Shown piece after piece: positions 23,159-35,845 of a stretch of 64,000 nt of DNA. Position 1 is the first letter of the stretch. Each line of letters opens with the position of its first letter. A model generated the notes under the pieces. That model searched no databases. It saw nothing but the letters and a program-made list of their open reading frames with translations, and had not been told where the DNA came from. The stretch covers positions 11,025,028 through 11,089,027 of the forward strand of contig CM055745.1 in the NCBI GenBank assembly GCA_029465975.1, given 5' to 3'. The translations under genes were made by a program, and so were the position numbers. This DNA is from Dallia pectoralis (taxonomy: Eukaryota > Chordata > Actinopteri > Esociformes > Umbridae).

Positions 23159-26100
23159 TACTTCGCTTTTCAATTATACTAATACCTTATATACTGTATA
23201 ATAGTCATGACTTCGCTTTTCAATTATACTAATACCTTATATACTGTATAATAGTCATGACTTCGCTTTTCAATTATACTAATACCTTATATACTGTATA
23301 ATAGTCATGACTTCGCTTTTCAATTATACCAATACCTTATATACTGTATAATAGTCATGACTTCGCTTTTCAATTATACTAATACCTTATATACTGTATA
23401 ATAGTCAAGACTTCGCTTTTCAATTATACTAATACCTTATATACTGTTTAATAGTCATGACTTCGCTTTTCAATTATAATAATACCTTATATACTGTATA
23501 ATAGTCATGACTTCACTTTTCAATTATACCAATACCTTATATACTGTATAATAGTCATGACTTCACTTTTCAATTATACCAATACCTTATATACTGTATA
23601 ATAGTCATGACTTCACTTTTCAATTATACTAATACCTTATATACTGTATAATAGTCATGACTTTGCTTTTCAATTATAATAATACCTTATATACTGTTTA
23701 ATAGTCATGACTTCACTTTTCATTTATACTAATACCTTATATACTGTATAATAGTCATGACTTCGCTTTTCAATTATACCAATACCTTATATACTGTATA
23801 ATAGTCATGACTTCGCTTTTCAATTATAATAATACCTTATGTACTGTATAATAGTCATGACTTCGCTTTTCAATTATACTAATACCTTATATACTGTATA
23901 ATAGTCATGACTTCGCTTTTCAATTATAATAATACCTTATATACTTGTATAATAGTCATGACTTCACTTTTCAATTATACTAATACCTTATATACTGTAT
24001 AATAGTCATGACTTTGCTTTTCAATTATACTAATACCTTATATACTGTATAATAGTCATGACTTCACTTTTCAATTATACCAATACCTTATGTACTGTAT
24101 AATAGTCATGACTTCACTTTTCAATTATACCAATACCTTATATATAATGTATAATAGTTTTCAATTATACTAATACCTTTATACTGTATAATAGTCATGA
24201 CTTCTTTTCAATTATACTAATATTATATACTGTATAATAGTCATGACTTCACTTTTCAATTATACTAATACCTTATATACTGTATAATAGTCATGACTTC
24301 ACTTTTCAATTATACTAATACCTTATATACTGTATAATAGTCATGACTTCACTTTTCAATTATACCAATACCTTATATACTGTATAATAGTCATGACTTC
24401 ACTTTTCAATTATACCAATTATAATAGTCATGACTTCAATACTAATACCTTATATACTGTATAATAGTCATGACTTCACTTTTCAATTATACCAATACCT
24501 TATATACTGTATAATAGTCATGACTTCACTTTTCAATTATACTAATACCTTATATACTGTATAATAGTCATGACTTCACTTCACTTTTCAATTATACTAA
24601 TACCTTATATACTGTATAATAGTCATGACTTCACTTTTCAATTATACCAATACCTTATATACTGTATAATAGTCATGACTTCACTTTTCAATTATACCAA
24701 TACCTTATATACTGTATAATAGTCATGACTTCACTTTTCAATTATACCAATACCTTATATACTGTATAATAGTCATGACTTCACTTTTCAATTATACCAA
24801 TACCTTATATACTGTATAATAGTCATGACTTCACTTTTCAATTATACTAATACCTTATATACTGTATAATAGTCATGACTTCACTTTTCAATTATACTAA
24901 TACCTTATATACTGTATAATAGTCATGACTTCACTTTTCAATTATACTAATACCTTATATACTGTATAATAGTCATGACTTCACTTTTCAATTATACTAA
25001 TACCTTATATACTGTATAATAGTCATGACTTCACTTTTCAATTATACCAATACCTTATATACTGTATAATAGTCATGACTTCACTTTTCAATTATACCAA
25101 TACCTTATATACTGTATAATAGTCATGACTTCACTTTTCAATTATACTGTATAATAGTCATGACTTCACTTTTCAATTATACTAATACCTTATATACTGT
25201 ATAATAGTCATGACTTCACTTTTCAATTATACTAATACCTTATATACTGTATAATAGTCATGACTTCACTTTTCAATTATACCAATACCTTATATACTGT
25301 ATAATAGTCATGACTTCGCTTTTCAATTATAATAATACCTTATGTACTGTATAATAGTCATGACTTCGCTTTTCAATTATACTAATACCTTATATACTGT
25401 ATAATAGTCATGACTTCGCTTTTCAATTATAATAATACCTTATATACTTGTATAATAGTCATGACTTCACTTTTCAATTATACTAATACCTTATATACTG
25501 TATAATAGTCATGACTTTGCTTTTCAATTATACTAATACCTTATATACTGTATAATAGTCATGACTTCACTTTTCAATTATACCAATACCTTATGTACTG
25601 TATAATAGTCATGACTTCACTTTTCAATTATACCAATACCTTATATACTGTATAATAGTCATTACTTCGCTTTTCAATTATACTAATACCTTATATACTG
25701 TATAATAGTCATGACTTCGCTTTTCAATTATACTAATACCTTATATACTGTATAATAGTCATGACTTCACTTTTCAATTATACCAATACCTTATGTACTG
25801 TATAATAGTCATGACTTCACTTTTCAATTATACTAATACCTTATATACTGTATAATAGTCATGACTTCACTTTTCAATTATACCAATACCTTATGTACTG
25901 TATAATAGTCATGACTTCACTTTTCAATTATACCAATACCTTATATACTGTATAATAGTCATGACTTCGCTTTTCAATTATACTAATACCTTATATACTG
26001 TATAATAGTCATGACTTCACTTTTCAATTATACCAATACCTTATATACTGTATAATAGTCATGACTTCGCTTTTCAATTATACTAATACCTTATATACTG

Positions 26101-28513
26101 TATAATAGTCATGACTTCACTTTTCAATTATACTAATACCTTATATACTGTATAATAGTCATGACTTCACTTTTCAATTATACCAATACCTTATATACTG
26201 TATAATAGTCATGACTTCGCTTTTCAATTATACCAATACCTTATATACTGTATAATAGTCATGACTTCACTTTTCAATTATACCAATACCTTATATACTG
26301 TATAATAGTCATGACTTCACTTTTCAATTATACCAATACCTTATATACTGTATAATAGTCATGACTTCACTTTTCAATTATACTAATACCTTATATACTG
26401 TATAATAGTCATGACTTCACTTTTCAATTATACTAATACCTTATGTACTGTATAATAGTCATGACTTCACTTTTCAATTATACCAATACCTTATATACTG
26501 TATAATAGTCATGACTTCACTTTTCAATTATACTAATACCTTATATACTGTATAATAGTCATGACTTCACTTTTCAATTATACCAATACCTTATATACTG
26601 TATAATAGTCATGACTTCACTTTTCAATTATACCAATACCTTATATACTGTATAATAGTCATGACTTCGCTTTTCAATTATACCAATACCTTATATACTG
26701 TATAATAGTCATGACTTCACTTTTCAATTATACTAATACCTTATATACTGTATAATAGTCATGACTTCACTTTTCAATTATACTAATACCTTATATACTG
26801 TATAATAGTCATGACTTCACTTTTCAATTATACCAATACCTTATGTACTGTATAATAGTCATGACTTCACTTTTCAATTATACCAATACCTTATATACTG
26901 TATAATAGTCATGACTTCACTTTTCAATTATACCAATACCTTATATACTGTATAATAGTCATGACTTCGCTTTTCAATTATAATAATACCTTATGTACTG
27001 TATAATAGTCATGACTTTGCTTTTCAATTATAATAATACCTTATATACTGTATAATAGTCATGACTTCACTTTTCAATTATAATAATACCTTATATACTC
27101 TATAATAGTCATGACTTCACTTTTCAATTATAATAATACCTTATATACTGTATAATAGTCATGACTTCGCTTTTCAATTATAATAATACCTTATGTACTG
27201 TATAATAGTCATGACTTTGCTTTTCAATTATAATAATACCTTATATACTGTATAATAGTCATGACTTCACTTTTCAATTATACCAATACCTTATATACTC
27301 TATAATAGTCATGACTTCACTTTTCAATTATAATAATACCTTATATACTCTATAATAGTCATGACTTCACTTTTCAATTATAATAATACCTTATATACTG
27401 TATAATAGTCATGACTTCGCTTTTCAATTATAATAATACCTTATATACTGTATAATAGTCATGACTTCACTTTTCAATTATAATAATACCTTATATACTG
27501 TATAATAGTCATGACTTCGCTTTTCAATTATAATAATACCTTATATACTGTATAATAGTCATGACTTCACTTTTCAATTATACCAATACCTTATATACTG
27601 TATAATAGTCATGACTTCGCTTTTCAATTATACCAATACCTTATATACTGTATAATAGTCATGACTTCACTTTTCAATTATACTAATACCTTATGTACTG
27701 TATAATAGTCATGACTTCGCTTTTCAATTATAATAATACCTTATGTACTGTATAATAGTCATGACTTTGCTTTTCAATTATAATAATACCTTATATACTC
27801 TATAATAGTCATGACTTCACTTTTCAATTATAATAATACCTTATATACTCTATAATAGTCATGACTTCACTTTTCAATTATAATAATACCTTATATACTG
27901 TATAATAGTCATGACTTCGCTTTTCAATTATAATAATACCTTATATACTGTATAATAGTCATGACTTCGCTTTTCAATTATACCAATACCTTATATACTG
28001 TATAATAGTCATGACTTCGCTTTTCAATTATAATAATACCTTATATACTGTATAATAGTCATGACTTCGCTTTTCAATTATAATAATACCTTATATACTG
28101 TATAATAGTCATGACTTCGCTTTTCAATTATACCAATACCTTATATACTGTATAATAGTCATGACTTCGCTTTTCAATTATAATAATACCTTATATACTG
28201 TATAATAGTCATGACTTCGCTTTTCAATTATACCAATACCTTATATACTCTATAATAGTCATGACTTCACTTTTCAATTATAATAATACCTTATATACTC
28301 TATAATAGTCATGACTTCACTTTTCAATTATAATAATACCTTATATACTGTATAATAGTCATGACTTCGCTTTTCAATTATAATAATACCTTATATACTG
28401 TATAATAGTCATGACTTCGCTTTTCAATTATACCAATACCTTATATACTGTATAATAGTCATGACTTCGCTTTTCAATTATACCAATACCTTATATACTG
28501 TATAATAGTCATG
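23159..28513. repeat. 50-bp satellite-like array, about 107 copies, 5.35 kb
   Basis: Monomers of 50 bp read CTTCGCTTTTCAATTATACT, then AATACCTTATATACTGTATA, then ATAGTCATGA. Variable sites are CTTCGC/CTTCAC/CTTTGC, TATACT/TATACC/TATAAT, TATATAC/TATGTAC and CTGTAT/CTCTAT. Variants are regional: the TATAAT and CTCTAT forms dominate after about 26950. Irregular shortened units occur near 24145-24240, 24415-24445 and 25145. Each monomer junction forms the 10-bp palindrome AGTCATGACT. No coding potential. Confidence 0.98.
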
Positions 28514-29377
28514 TTCCGCCGCACTTCTTTTTAACTCTATAGAAGTTAACCGAATCATCACCAATGGGCATGAGGCAATGTGTTCAGAGCCCCTGACCTC
28601 AAAGGAATCTCCATTTATTTTGTTCTTACACAGCCAGCATACAAACGTGTTTCATAGTAAATTGTATTTAGGCTCGGAGGGCAAAGTATGAGATATGGAG
28701 AGAGGGTAGGCGAGGAGAGATGAGGACAGAGAAGGGAAATAGGTTCTTTGGTCCAATGCATCATTATTAGTTTCACCCCAATTCATTTGGCAGCTCATGA
28801 GTTGTGAAAACTGTTAGTGGCTTATTTAAAGGTGGCTGTGTAATTACAAAGCCAGCATCTGTGTCCCGGATGGCACCCTTCACTACATAAGGGTCCAAAT
28901 CAAAAGTAGTGTTCTATACAGGGAATAGGGCACCATTTGGACAGGGTCAGTGTGCTGAAGCCAGCAACTCAATGACGTCAGGAAGAAAAGAGACAGCCAG
29001 TCCTAAGTTGGAACTGTGTTTTCTTGATTTTTCAAGTTGTCTGGTAAAACGGTGGCATAAGTGTCTAATCTAAACTGTCCCCAGTTAATCCCACAGACAG
29101 TTGATGAGAATACGCAGCAGCTAGCTAGTAGTAGCTGGTATAGTAGTATAATACTAGTTGCAGTAAATAACCAAAACCTCAAGACAAATAATATGATGAC
29201 TGATGAAACAGTACTGACAGCATCGTTTATCATCTTGTCACTTCGATCAACCCTTCTCTGACAACAAACAGCATGCGTTGTTCAGCCTGCGTACATCCCA
29301 TCATCACAACTCAAGGGTAATAACGCTAGGCAATTAACTTGGCATAAGATCTTTCTAGTCATAAATTACACAGAGCA
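28514..29377. other. Intergenic stretch containing one small palindromic repeat
   Basis: No gene is supported. Apart from the short palindromic MITE-like sequence at 28864-28942, nothing was recognised. A purine-rich patch lies at about 28690-28740. Confidence 0.5.
28864..28942. mobile_element. Short palindromic MITE-like repeat
   Basis: GGATGGCACCCTTCACTACA at the left faces GGGAATAGGGCACCATTTGG at the right, an imperfect inverted repeat around AAAAGTAGTG. The same kind of sequence is very common in salmonid and related fish genomes. The element class is not certain. Confidence 0.6.
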
Positions 29378-30527
29378 AACATACCCCTGTTAAAATGCCA
29401 AGTGTTTGTGATGTGAAAAAATTAGACAAAGATAAATCATGTCGGGACTTTTTCCACCTGTGACCTGTAACATGAACAATTCCTTCAAATGCATCAGAGG
29501 AATCTCATTGTTGAAAGATATCTGTCAAGAGAAGGGTACAAAATAATTTCCAAGGAGTTAGAAATTATTTTGTATACCATGGAACACAGTGAAAACCGTC
29601 ATCATCAAGTGGAGAAAATATGGCACAACAGAAACATTACCAAGAACTAGACATTCCTTTATAATTTACGAAAAAACGAGAAGAAAACTGGTCAGGGAGA
29701 TTCCATGAGGCGTACAGCAACATTAAACGAGCTGCAGGAACTTCTGGCAATTTCTGTCATCCATATACTTCATATGTGTGGGCTATGGGGTAGAGTGGCA
29801 AGACAAAAGCCTTTTCTTACAAAGAAAAACATTCAAGCCCAGCTAAAGTTTCCCAAAACAAATGGCAAGTCTCCCAAAAGCATGTGGGCAAATATGTTAT
29901 GGAAACCAAGGTTTAACTTTTTGGCCATAACTCCAAAAACAGCACTGCACATCACCCAAAGAACACCATATTCACAGTGAAGCATGGTGGTGGTACCATC
30001 ATGCTTTGGGGCTGTTTCCCTTCAGAACCAGGGCCTTAGTCAGGGTGAAGGGAATAATGAACCGTTCCAAATACCAGACATTTTTGGCACAACCTTGATA
30101 AGGAAGTTCACCTTTCAGCACGGCAATTAACCTTAGCACACCGCAAAATCCATATGCACCAAAATCCACCAAATCCATAAAAGCATTGCTTCACCGGAAA
30201 ACAATTAACGTTTTGGAATGACCCAGCCAGAGCCCAGACCTGAATCCATCTGAACATCTGTGGGGTGATCAGAAGAGGGCTGTGCACAGGAGATATCCTC
30301 GCTATCTCACAGATTTGAAGTGCTTTTGCAAAGAAGAGTGGGCAACTATTGCCACGTGCAAATGTGCCATGCTAATAGACTCCTACCCAAAAAGACTGTT
30401 TCAACAAATTATTGGTTTAAGGGTGTGCACACTTATGCAACCAGGTTATTGTAATGTTTTTATTTTAAAATTTTCCCGTCAAATATTTAAATTGTTCACG
30501 TTATAAATCACATTAAAGGTGGAAAAT
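29378..30527 (+). mobile_element. Tc1/mariner copy, degenerate
   Basis: The left part shows the family's subterminal sequence (ACCCCTGTTAAAATGCCAAG, TTTGTGATGTG). The 3' part shows GGTGTGCACACTTATGCAAC and CACATTAAAGGTGGAAAA before homology ends near 30527, so the right terminal repeat is missing. Transposase pieces on the plus strand include [17 protein letters not shown] sequence at 29984-30020 and a SPDLNPSEHLWG-like block near 30234-30265. Many frameshifts and stops are present. A 30-bp minisatellite begins about 70 bases past the break. Confidence 0.85.
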
Positions 30528-30595
30528 ATTTTTTATATTTATATATTATTAATAATAATAGTACAGCTGTTCTTCCTGTCTCTCCTTGGCTGTTC

Positions 30596-31134
30596 ATTGG
30601 TTGACACCACGTGTCTGATTGGTTCATTGGTTAACACAGCGTGTCTGATTGGTTCAATGGTTGACACAGCGTGTCTGATTGGTTCAATGGTTAACACAGC
30701 GTGTCTGATTGGTTCAATGGTTGACACAGCGTGTCTGATTGGTTCAATGGTTGACACAGCGTGTCTGATTGGTTCAATGGTTGACACAGCGTGTCTGATT
30801 GGTTCAATGGTTAACACAGCGTGTCTGATTGGTTCAATGGTTGACACAGCGTGTCTGATTGGTTCAATGGTTGACACAGCGTGTCTGATTGGTTCAATGG
30901 TTGACACAGCGTGTCTGATTGGTTCATTGGTGGACACAGCATGTCTGATTGGTTCAATGGTTGACACAGCGTGTCTGATTGGTTCAATGGTTGACACAGC
31001 ATGTCTGATTAGTTCAATGGTTGACACAGCGTGTCTGATTGGTTCAATGGTTGACACCGCGTGTCTGATTGGTTCAATGGTTGACACAGCGTGTCTGATT
31101 GGTTCAATGGTGGACACAGCGTGTCTGATTGGTT
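30596..31134. repeat. 30-bp minisatellite, 18 copies, CCAAT box in every unit
   Basis: Units of 30 bp contain GGTTCAATGGTTGACACAGC and GTGTCTGATT. Minor variants are TTAACACAGC, TGGACACAGC, GGTTCATTGG and one AGTTCAATGG. Nearly every unit has CTGATTGGTT, the reverse complement of AACCAATCAG, a full NF-Y consensus. Frames stay open on both strands because 30 is a multiple of three; no gene is implied. Confidence 0.98.
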
Positions 31135-31164
31135 ACCGAACCATGTCTACAACAGTTTTCTTGG

Positions 31165-31278
31165 TTATTATGGGTACTTGTGTGTAGACTGATGACAGCA
31201 AAATTATTTAATACATTTTATAATGAAGCTGTAATAGCACAATGTTGAAACGTGAAGGGGTCTACATATTTTTTACTA
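31165..31278. mobile_element. Tc1 terminal fragment
   Basis: TTATGGGTACTTGTGTGTAG then ACTGATGACAG, followed by GAAGCTGTAATAGCACAATG and GTGAAGGGGTCTACATATTT, match the terminal region of the SB-like Tc1 family seen at 15840. The last bases of the terminal repeat are not clear. Confidence 0.6.
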
Positions 31279-31299
31279 AATGTACTGTTTTTATCTTGG

Positions 31300-31368
31300 C
31301 CAGGTCGCTGTTGCAAATTATAAATTGTTCTTGATGGGCCTACCTAGTTCAATAAAGGTAAAAGAAAT
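31300..31368 (+). mobile_element. Dispersed retroelement 3' tail relic
   Basis: GGTCGCTGTTGCAAATTATA then GGGCCTACCTAGTTCAATAA and AGGTAAAAG resemble a very common fish 3' tail (GCCTACCTGGTTAAATAAAG). Only the tail remains. Confidence 0.5.
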
Positions 31369-31399
31369 GTTTTAATAAATGTTGAATGACAGGGAGATC

Positions 31400-32530
31400 C
31401 AGTGGCGGGCCGTGCATTTCACACCTAGGCCTTCAGTGGTGTCCCACCCGAATTAATCCACCTCTTAATACCAACATTATGACGCCACGACTATGAACCA
31501 TCAATATTATAGAGAAACGCAGTACAACAGGCTGTTGCATCACAGACAGGTATCTCATGCAGCAATGCAGCCATTACCTTTTCGTTGTGGAGCTCCGTTT
31601 CCCTGCGCATATGTTCATTGAGCTGTAGATCCACTCGAGTTTCCACAAAAGTTTTCAAAAGCACCGTTGCTTGTAAATGTCCGGCCGTGCTTTGGTGTCT
31701 CGATGCTGCTTTGGTTAGACAACTCAAGTTTGCAAACCCAGTGTGGCTCCAAACACCAAATCGATCTACTGTAAATAACATGCATTCCCAGCAATACAAT
31801 TTGCAGTGTTGCTCGGCTCGGAGGCTGTGAGCCAAGGGTACTGCTCGTAGTTATTGCAATGAGAGTGTCGGGTAAACCCTTTCCCCGGCTGGGACAGGCT
31901 AGCTAACTTCGGGGTTGTCCGACCTTTACTTATGATGTCCCGCTTTTATTGAAAGGTCCGTTTTGAAAATGGCTTTGCGAGTTAATGTCTTCTCCTTTGT
32001 AAAATAAAAAAAACGGTATTTATCGTTACATTAATATGTTTTATATTGTACAGATGCCGTTTGCGGTTTGCTCTGACTTGTAGTAATAGTACGGGTTCCG
32101 ACCATCCAATCAAAGGGTGTGAAAAGGCTGACGTCATTCTAAGCCTGCTAGATGACCCCAGTGTCGCCATCTCAAAATCTTATTGGTTGAATTAATCTGA
32201 TTGAGTATCTGATTGGTTAAAGAGCACCGTTACATTGCCATTCATTTTGAAGCTACAGGCGCCTGCACGATTGATTCTGAAGGCCTTAAGGCAGATTTCT
32301 TTGACGTGGCAACACATGATGGCTGAAATATGATTGGATAAAAGCTCTAAAATAAAAATACACTACTGGAAGCAGCGCGTCCCAGAAAAAAAGCTATTAA
32401 ATTGAGAATAGACTATTGGGAATAATTTAATACACATTCACGGGAAAAATATATTACAATGCAAGCCAGTGATTCTGATAGTGTTTAGGCCAGCTGAGAA
32501 GGCCTTGCTGGCCCTGACGGTCCACCACTG
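31400..32530 (-). mobile_element. hAT transposon, complete ends, 1.1 kb
   Basis: The left end CAGTGGCGGGCCGTGCATTT and the right end, read inverted as CAGTGGTGGACCGTCAGGGC, are hAT-type termini. A perfect 8-bp target duplication GGGAGATC lies at 31392-31399 and 32531-32538. Both subterminal regions carry an AGGCCTT-type motif. Most of the transposase is deleted; an N-terminal piece remains on the minus strand. Confidence 0.93.
31491..31835 (-). pseudogene. hAT transposase N-terminal fragment (TTF-type zinc finger)
   Basis: The minus-strand frame of about 114 codons contains KLYCWECMLF, GVWSHTGFANLSCLTKAASR, HQSTAGHLQA and HMRRETELHNE. The Cx2C pair with the downstream H..H positions is the TTF-type finger found at the N-terminus of one fish hAT group. 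The catalytic core and the dimerisation domain are absent, so it is a fragment of the surrounding 1.1-kb element. Confidence 0.85.
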
Positions 32531-32630
32531 GGGAGATCCCTCCCTGATTGCAATCTCTATATCGAATGGTTAGGAGCATGACTGACCTCTAGTGTTCATC
32601 AGGTGTATTTCACAATCCTTATTATCAGAA

Positions 32631-33210
32631 TCACTATATCACCATTCTTAGAGGGTGAGAATAGCACTGACCTGACACTCACACTCAACATAATTACAAT
32701 ATATCACCACTTAACACCATAGTTTAACTCAAGGGCAGTATTGTTCTCCAAAGGTAAGAATAGCACTGACTTGACACTCCCACTCAACAGAATCACCATA
32801 TGTCACCATATCACCACATATCACCATATAACCATATATCACCATATATCATCATATATATCACCATATATCACCATTATTTCACTCAAGGGCTGTACTG
32901 TTCTTCAAAGTTAAGAATAGCACTGACTTGACACTCCCACTCAACAGAATCACCATATGTCACCATATATATAACCATATATAACCATATTTCAGCATAT
33001 AACCATTTATCACCATATATCATCATATATATCACCATATATCACCATAATTTCACTCAAGGGCAGTACTGTTATTCAAAGGTATAAGAATAGCACTGAC
33101 TTGACACTCCCACTCAACAGAATCACCATATATCACAATATATATAACCATATATAATGATATATCACCATATATATAACCATATATCACCATATATATA
33201 ACCATATATC
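32631..33210. repeat. Compound AT-rich repeat, about four 120-175-bp units
   Basis: Each unit begins with TAAGAATAGCACTGACTTGA then CACTCCCACTCAACAGAATC, continues through a stretch of CACCATATAT-type repeats of variable length, and ends with TTTCACTCAAGGGCAGTACT. Units start near 32655, 32756, 32912 and 33090 and differ in the internal repeat length. The last unit is cut at 33210 by a hAT terminus. Confidence 0.85.
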
Positions 33211-33690
33211 CAGTGGTGTAGTCTACGTGATACGCAGGTATACGCCGTATACCCACTAGAAAAAGCCAAAGATTTCCGTATACCCGCTAACAAAGGCGCG
33301 ATAATACGTAACATCATCGTTTTGTGACAAAACGTTCTCGCTTTAATTCATAAATTCTCCCCGTATGTATTGTTAATCAGTGCCAACTGGATCTTTGGGG
33401 CTTCCGTCGCGGTGCCCTGGCTCTGAGGTGACGTCACTTAAAGTTACTAAGCAACAACAAGCTGTTTACCTCCGGCTGCCTTAAAAAAAATACGTTTTTT
33501 GACTGTCATTCTTTGCGCGGTCTTTCATTTCCCGCAACTACGTAGAGTTTGAACTACCTTTTAAAATAACAAGATATGAAACGTAAACAGACCCAAATAA
33601 CACTACTTCAGTGTTTTAAAAAGTCTTGAAAAAACCCTGAAAAGGCAGTTTGGTGTGATGCATGCTGGATAACGTGACCTCCGATAATGT
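33211..33690 (+). mobile_element. 5' part of another hAT-type element
   Basis: A hAT-like terminus (CAGTGGTGTAGTCTACGTGA) is followed by subterminal repeats of TATACGC and TATACCC. At 33576 an ATG opens MKRKQTQITLLQCFKKS and then a stop, which resembles the start of a fish hAT ORF. A perfect CRE palindrome TGACGTCA lies upstream at 33429-33436. The right terminus and target duplication were not found, so the downstream limit is a guess. Confidence 0.6.
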
Positions 33691-35391
33691 ATTGAAATAC
33701 GTAATCACTAATCACCATTGTAATTCCACTAATTTCATGGCAAAAAAATGCCAATATATATTGAACGATTTATTTTTAAAGAGATTCGATTAAAATTACA
33801 ATATATGTTGAACTACTGTCCAACAAAACATGAGAACTCTAGAACAAAAGATGGCAAGTGCAGAAGGAAAAAACTTGTCAATAGTTTGATTGAAATTCTA
33901 AATTTGGGAGCTACAAACCGGTAGCAAACCCAGATCATGACACCCTACCAGAACATGTCAAATGATTGAGTGAACTCTAAGAGAGCATTTAGTTTACCAA
34001 TCGTGTCTTTTACTTATTATTCATGACTGGCTATGCTTGAAGATTGCAAGTATTTGAAAAAAGCATAAACTACTTTTACGACACAATTTATAGTACAATA
34101 ATATACACATTGCAATACACATCAACAATTATTTTTCTTACAGAGTAATCACAACCACACACATTTAAAAAATAAAAAATCACCAAGAGTACAACAACAT
34201 TTTCAAACCAAAACCTATATCTTCTGTCATACTTCAAAAGAATGCTCAACGCCTCAGGTTTTAAAAAAAGACCAAAAAGTACATGGTCATCAGCTATGAA
34301 ACCAAGTAGGAACAATCACCTCTTTCTTCGGCTCACATGATAAGCTTCTCTTCCCCAAATCAGTCAGACAATCCAGCAGGCTTTTATTAAACAGCCTCTT
34401 GCTGTTTAATCTATTGGTGCCAAAAATGCTTTCGTTATTACTTGTTTGCAATTTCATGCTATAACAAGCTATAACTTTACCCTTTCCTAAATATCTTTAT
34501 ATTAACTTTTTTAAACAACTGTACTTAATCATAAACACAATAATCTGATATAGCATGCTTAACATGACACATGAAACTCACTTGATAATCATAATTCCTA
34601 TATAAGATTCTTATCTGGAAGGAAATTAAAAGTATTTTTGGCCTGAGACCAATGTAATTCTTGCTCCTGATAGTCAGGACCAATCCCAATGTCCACACTC
34701 ACAGACTCACAGCTTCGTAGCGCGTTCTCGTGTCACCTAGTCAGAACTGCGTGTAGTTTGTCTTATGTTGGCTATGTTGTGTGTTTCAGGGTTGTCAAGA
34801 CAACGTGATAACGTGCAGTCCCATTCCTATTTACAGCATGTTGCGCTCTTGCTGCCTCTTAAACTTATGAACCATGTGACTTCAATGAAGTCTATAAGGG
34901 TTCAGGGCTTAGGGTTTAGGGGGGACATCGGGATTGGACCCCAGAACACTTTCTTTCCCCTTTCAACATTAAAAAAATTCAGTGTACAATTGAAAAACCT
35001 GGCAAAATAATATATACTGTATATATAGAGGAGGTATAATAGAGGTTTTATTTCATTTTACCTGTTGAGGGAAATATATAACTTTCCCAAAAATAACATA
35101 CAGATTAGAGACATTGTTATAGAATTATATCCCTGCATCTCAGAAACGCTAGACTTATTCTGTTTAAGACATGCCTAAAACTATATCCCACATCAACCAA
35201 ATGCATGTAAAACCTCCATGTATTCTCTCAAACCGTTTGAAAAAGATACGCTTCTGACATGATGGGAGGAGCACATATCCATATTAGACTGGAAAGAAAG
35301 CTTGGAAATCAGTCATACCTGTTCCATAAACTACATATATTGTCTCATAGAATTAAAATTTTTTACAGACTATATTGTTCCAAAACCAAAT
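33691..35391. other. AT-rich intergenic stretch
   Basis: No gene or transposon end was recognised. Short homopurine and AT-rich runs dominate. A degenerate telomere-like patch (GGGCTTAGGGTTTAGGGGG) lies at 34905-34924. Confidence 0.5.
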
Positions 35392-35739
35392 TACTGTATG
35401 GTATCTCAAAATTGTGTACACCCCTCACATTTGTGTAAATATTTGATTATATACTTTTACACTGAAAAAAGACACTTTGCTACAATGTTAAGTAGTGAGT
35501 GTATACATTGTATAACAGTGTACATTTGCTGTCCCCTCAAAATAACAAAAGTGAGTACATGCCTGAGGTAAAATACCCAAATCGGGCCCAATTAGCCATT
35601 TTATCTCCCCGGTGTCATGTGACTCATTGGTGTTAAGTGTGAGTGGGGTGCAGGTGTGTTAAATTGGGTTTTTTCCCGCTCTCACACTCATTCTGATCAC
35701 TAGAAGTTCAACATGGCACCTCATGGCAAAGAACCCTCT
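35392..35739 (+). mobile_element. Tc1 5' part, truncated next to the 27-bp array
   Basis: The terminal repeat TACTGTATGGTATCTCAAAA and the following GTGTACACCCCTCACATTTG, then GCTGTCCCCTCAAAATAACA and GTGTCATGTGACTCATTGG, match a common teleost Tc1 family. The transposase ORF opens at 35713 (ATGGCACCTCATGGCAAAGA, encoding MAPHGKE) and homology is lost about ten codons on. The rest of the element is missing and the 27-bp minisatellite follows within about 110 bases. Confidence 0.85.
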
Positions 35740-35845
35740 AAGGACCTCGGTTGGGGTGACCAGCAATGGGGGAACCCGCCATGAGGAGACAGGCCATGGG
35801 ATGACCGACAATGAGACATAGCATGCTGAGACCAAGACAGGAACA

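Noticed and set aside
30519..31187. 220-codon frame of 10-residue repeats
   Set aside because: It is the 30-bp minisatellite plus flanks. The frame is also open on the other strand, as expected from the period.
34905..34924. True telomere repeat
   Set aside because: Only two or three degenerate units; too short to be a telomere, kept only as a weak pointer to a subtelomeric setting.
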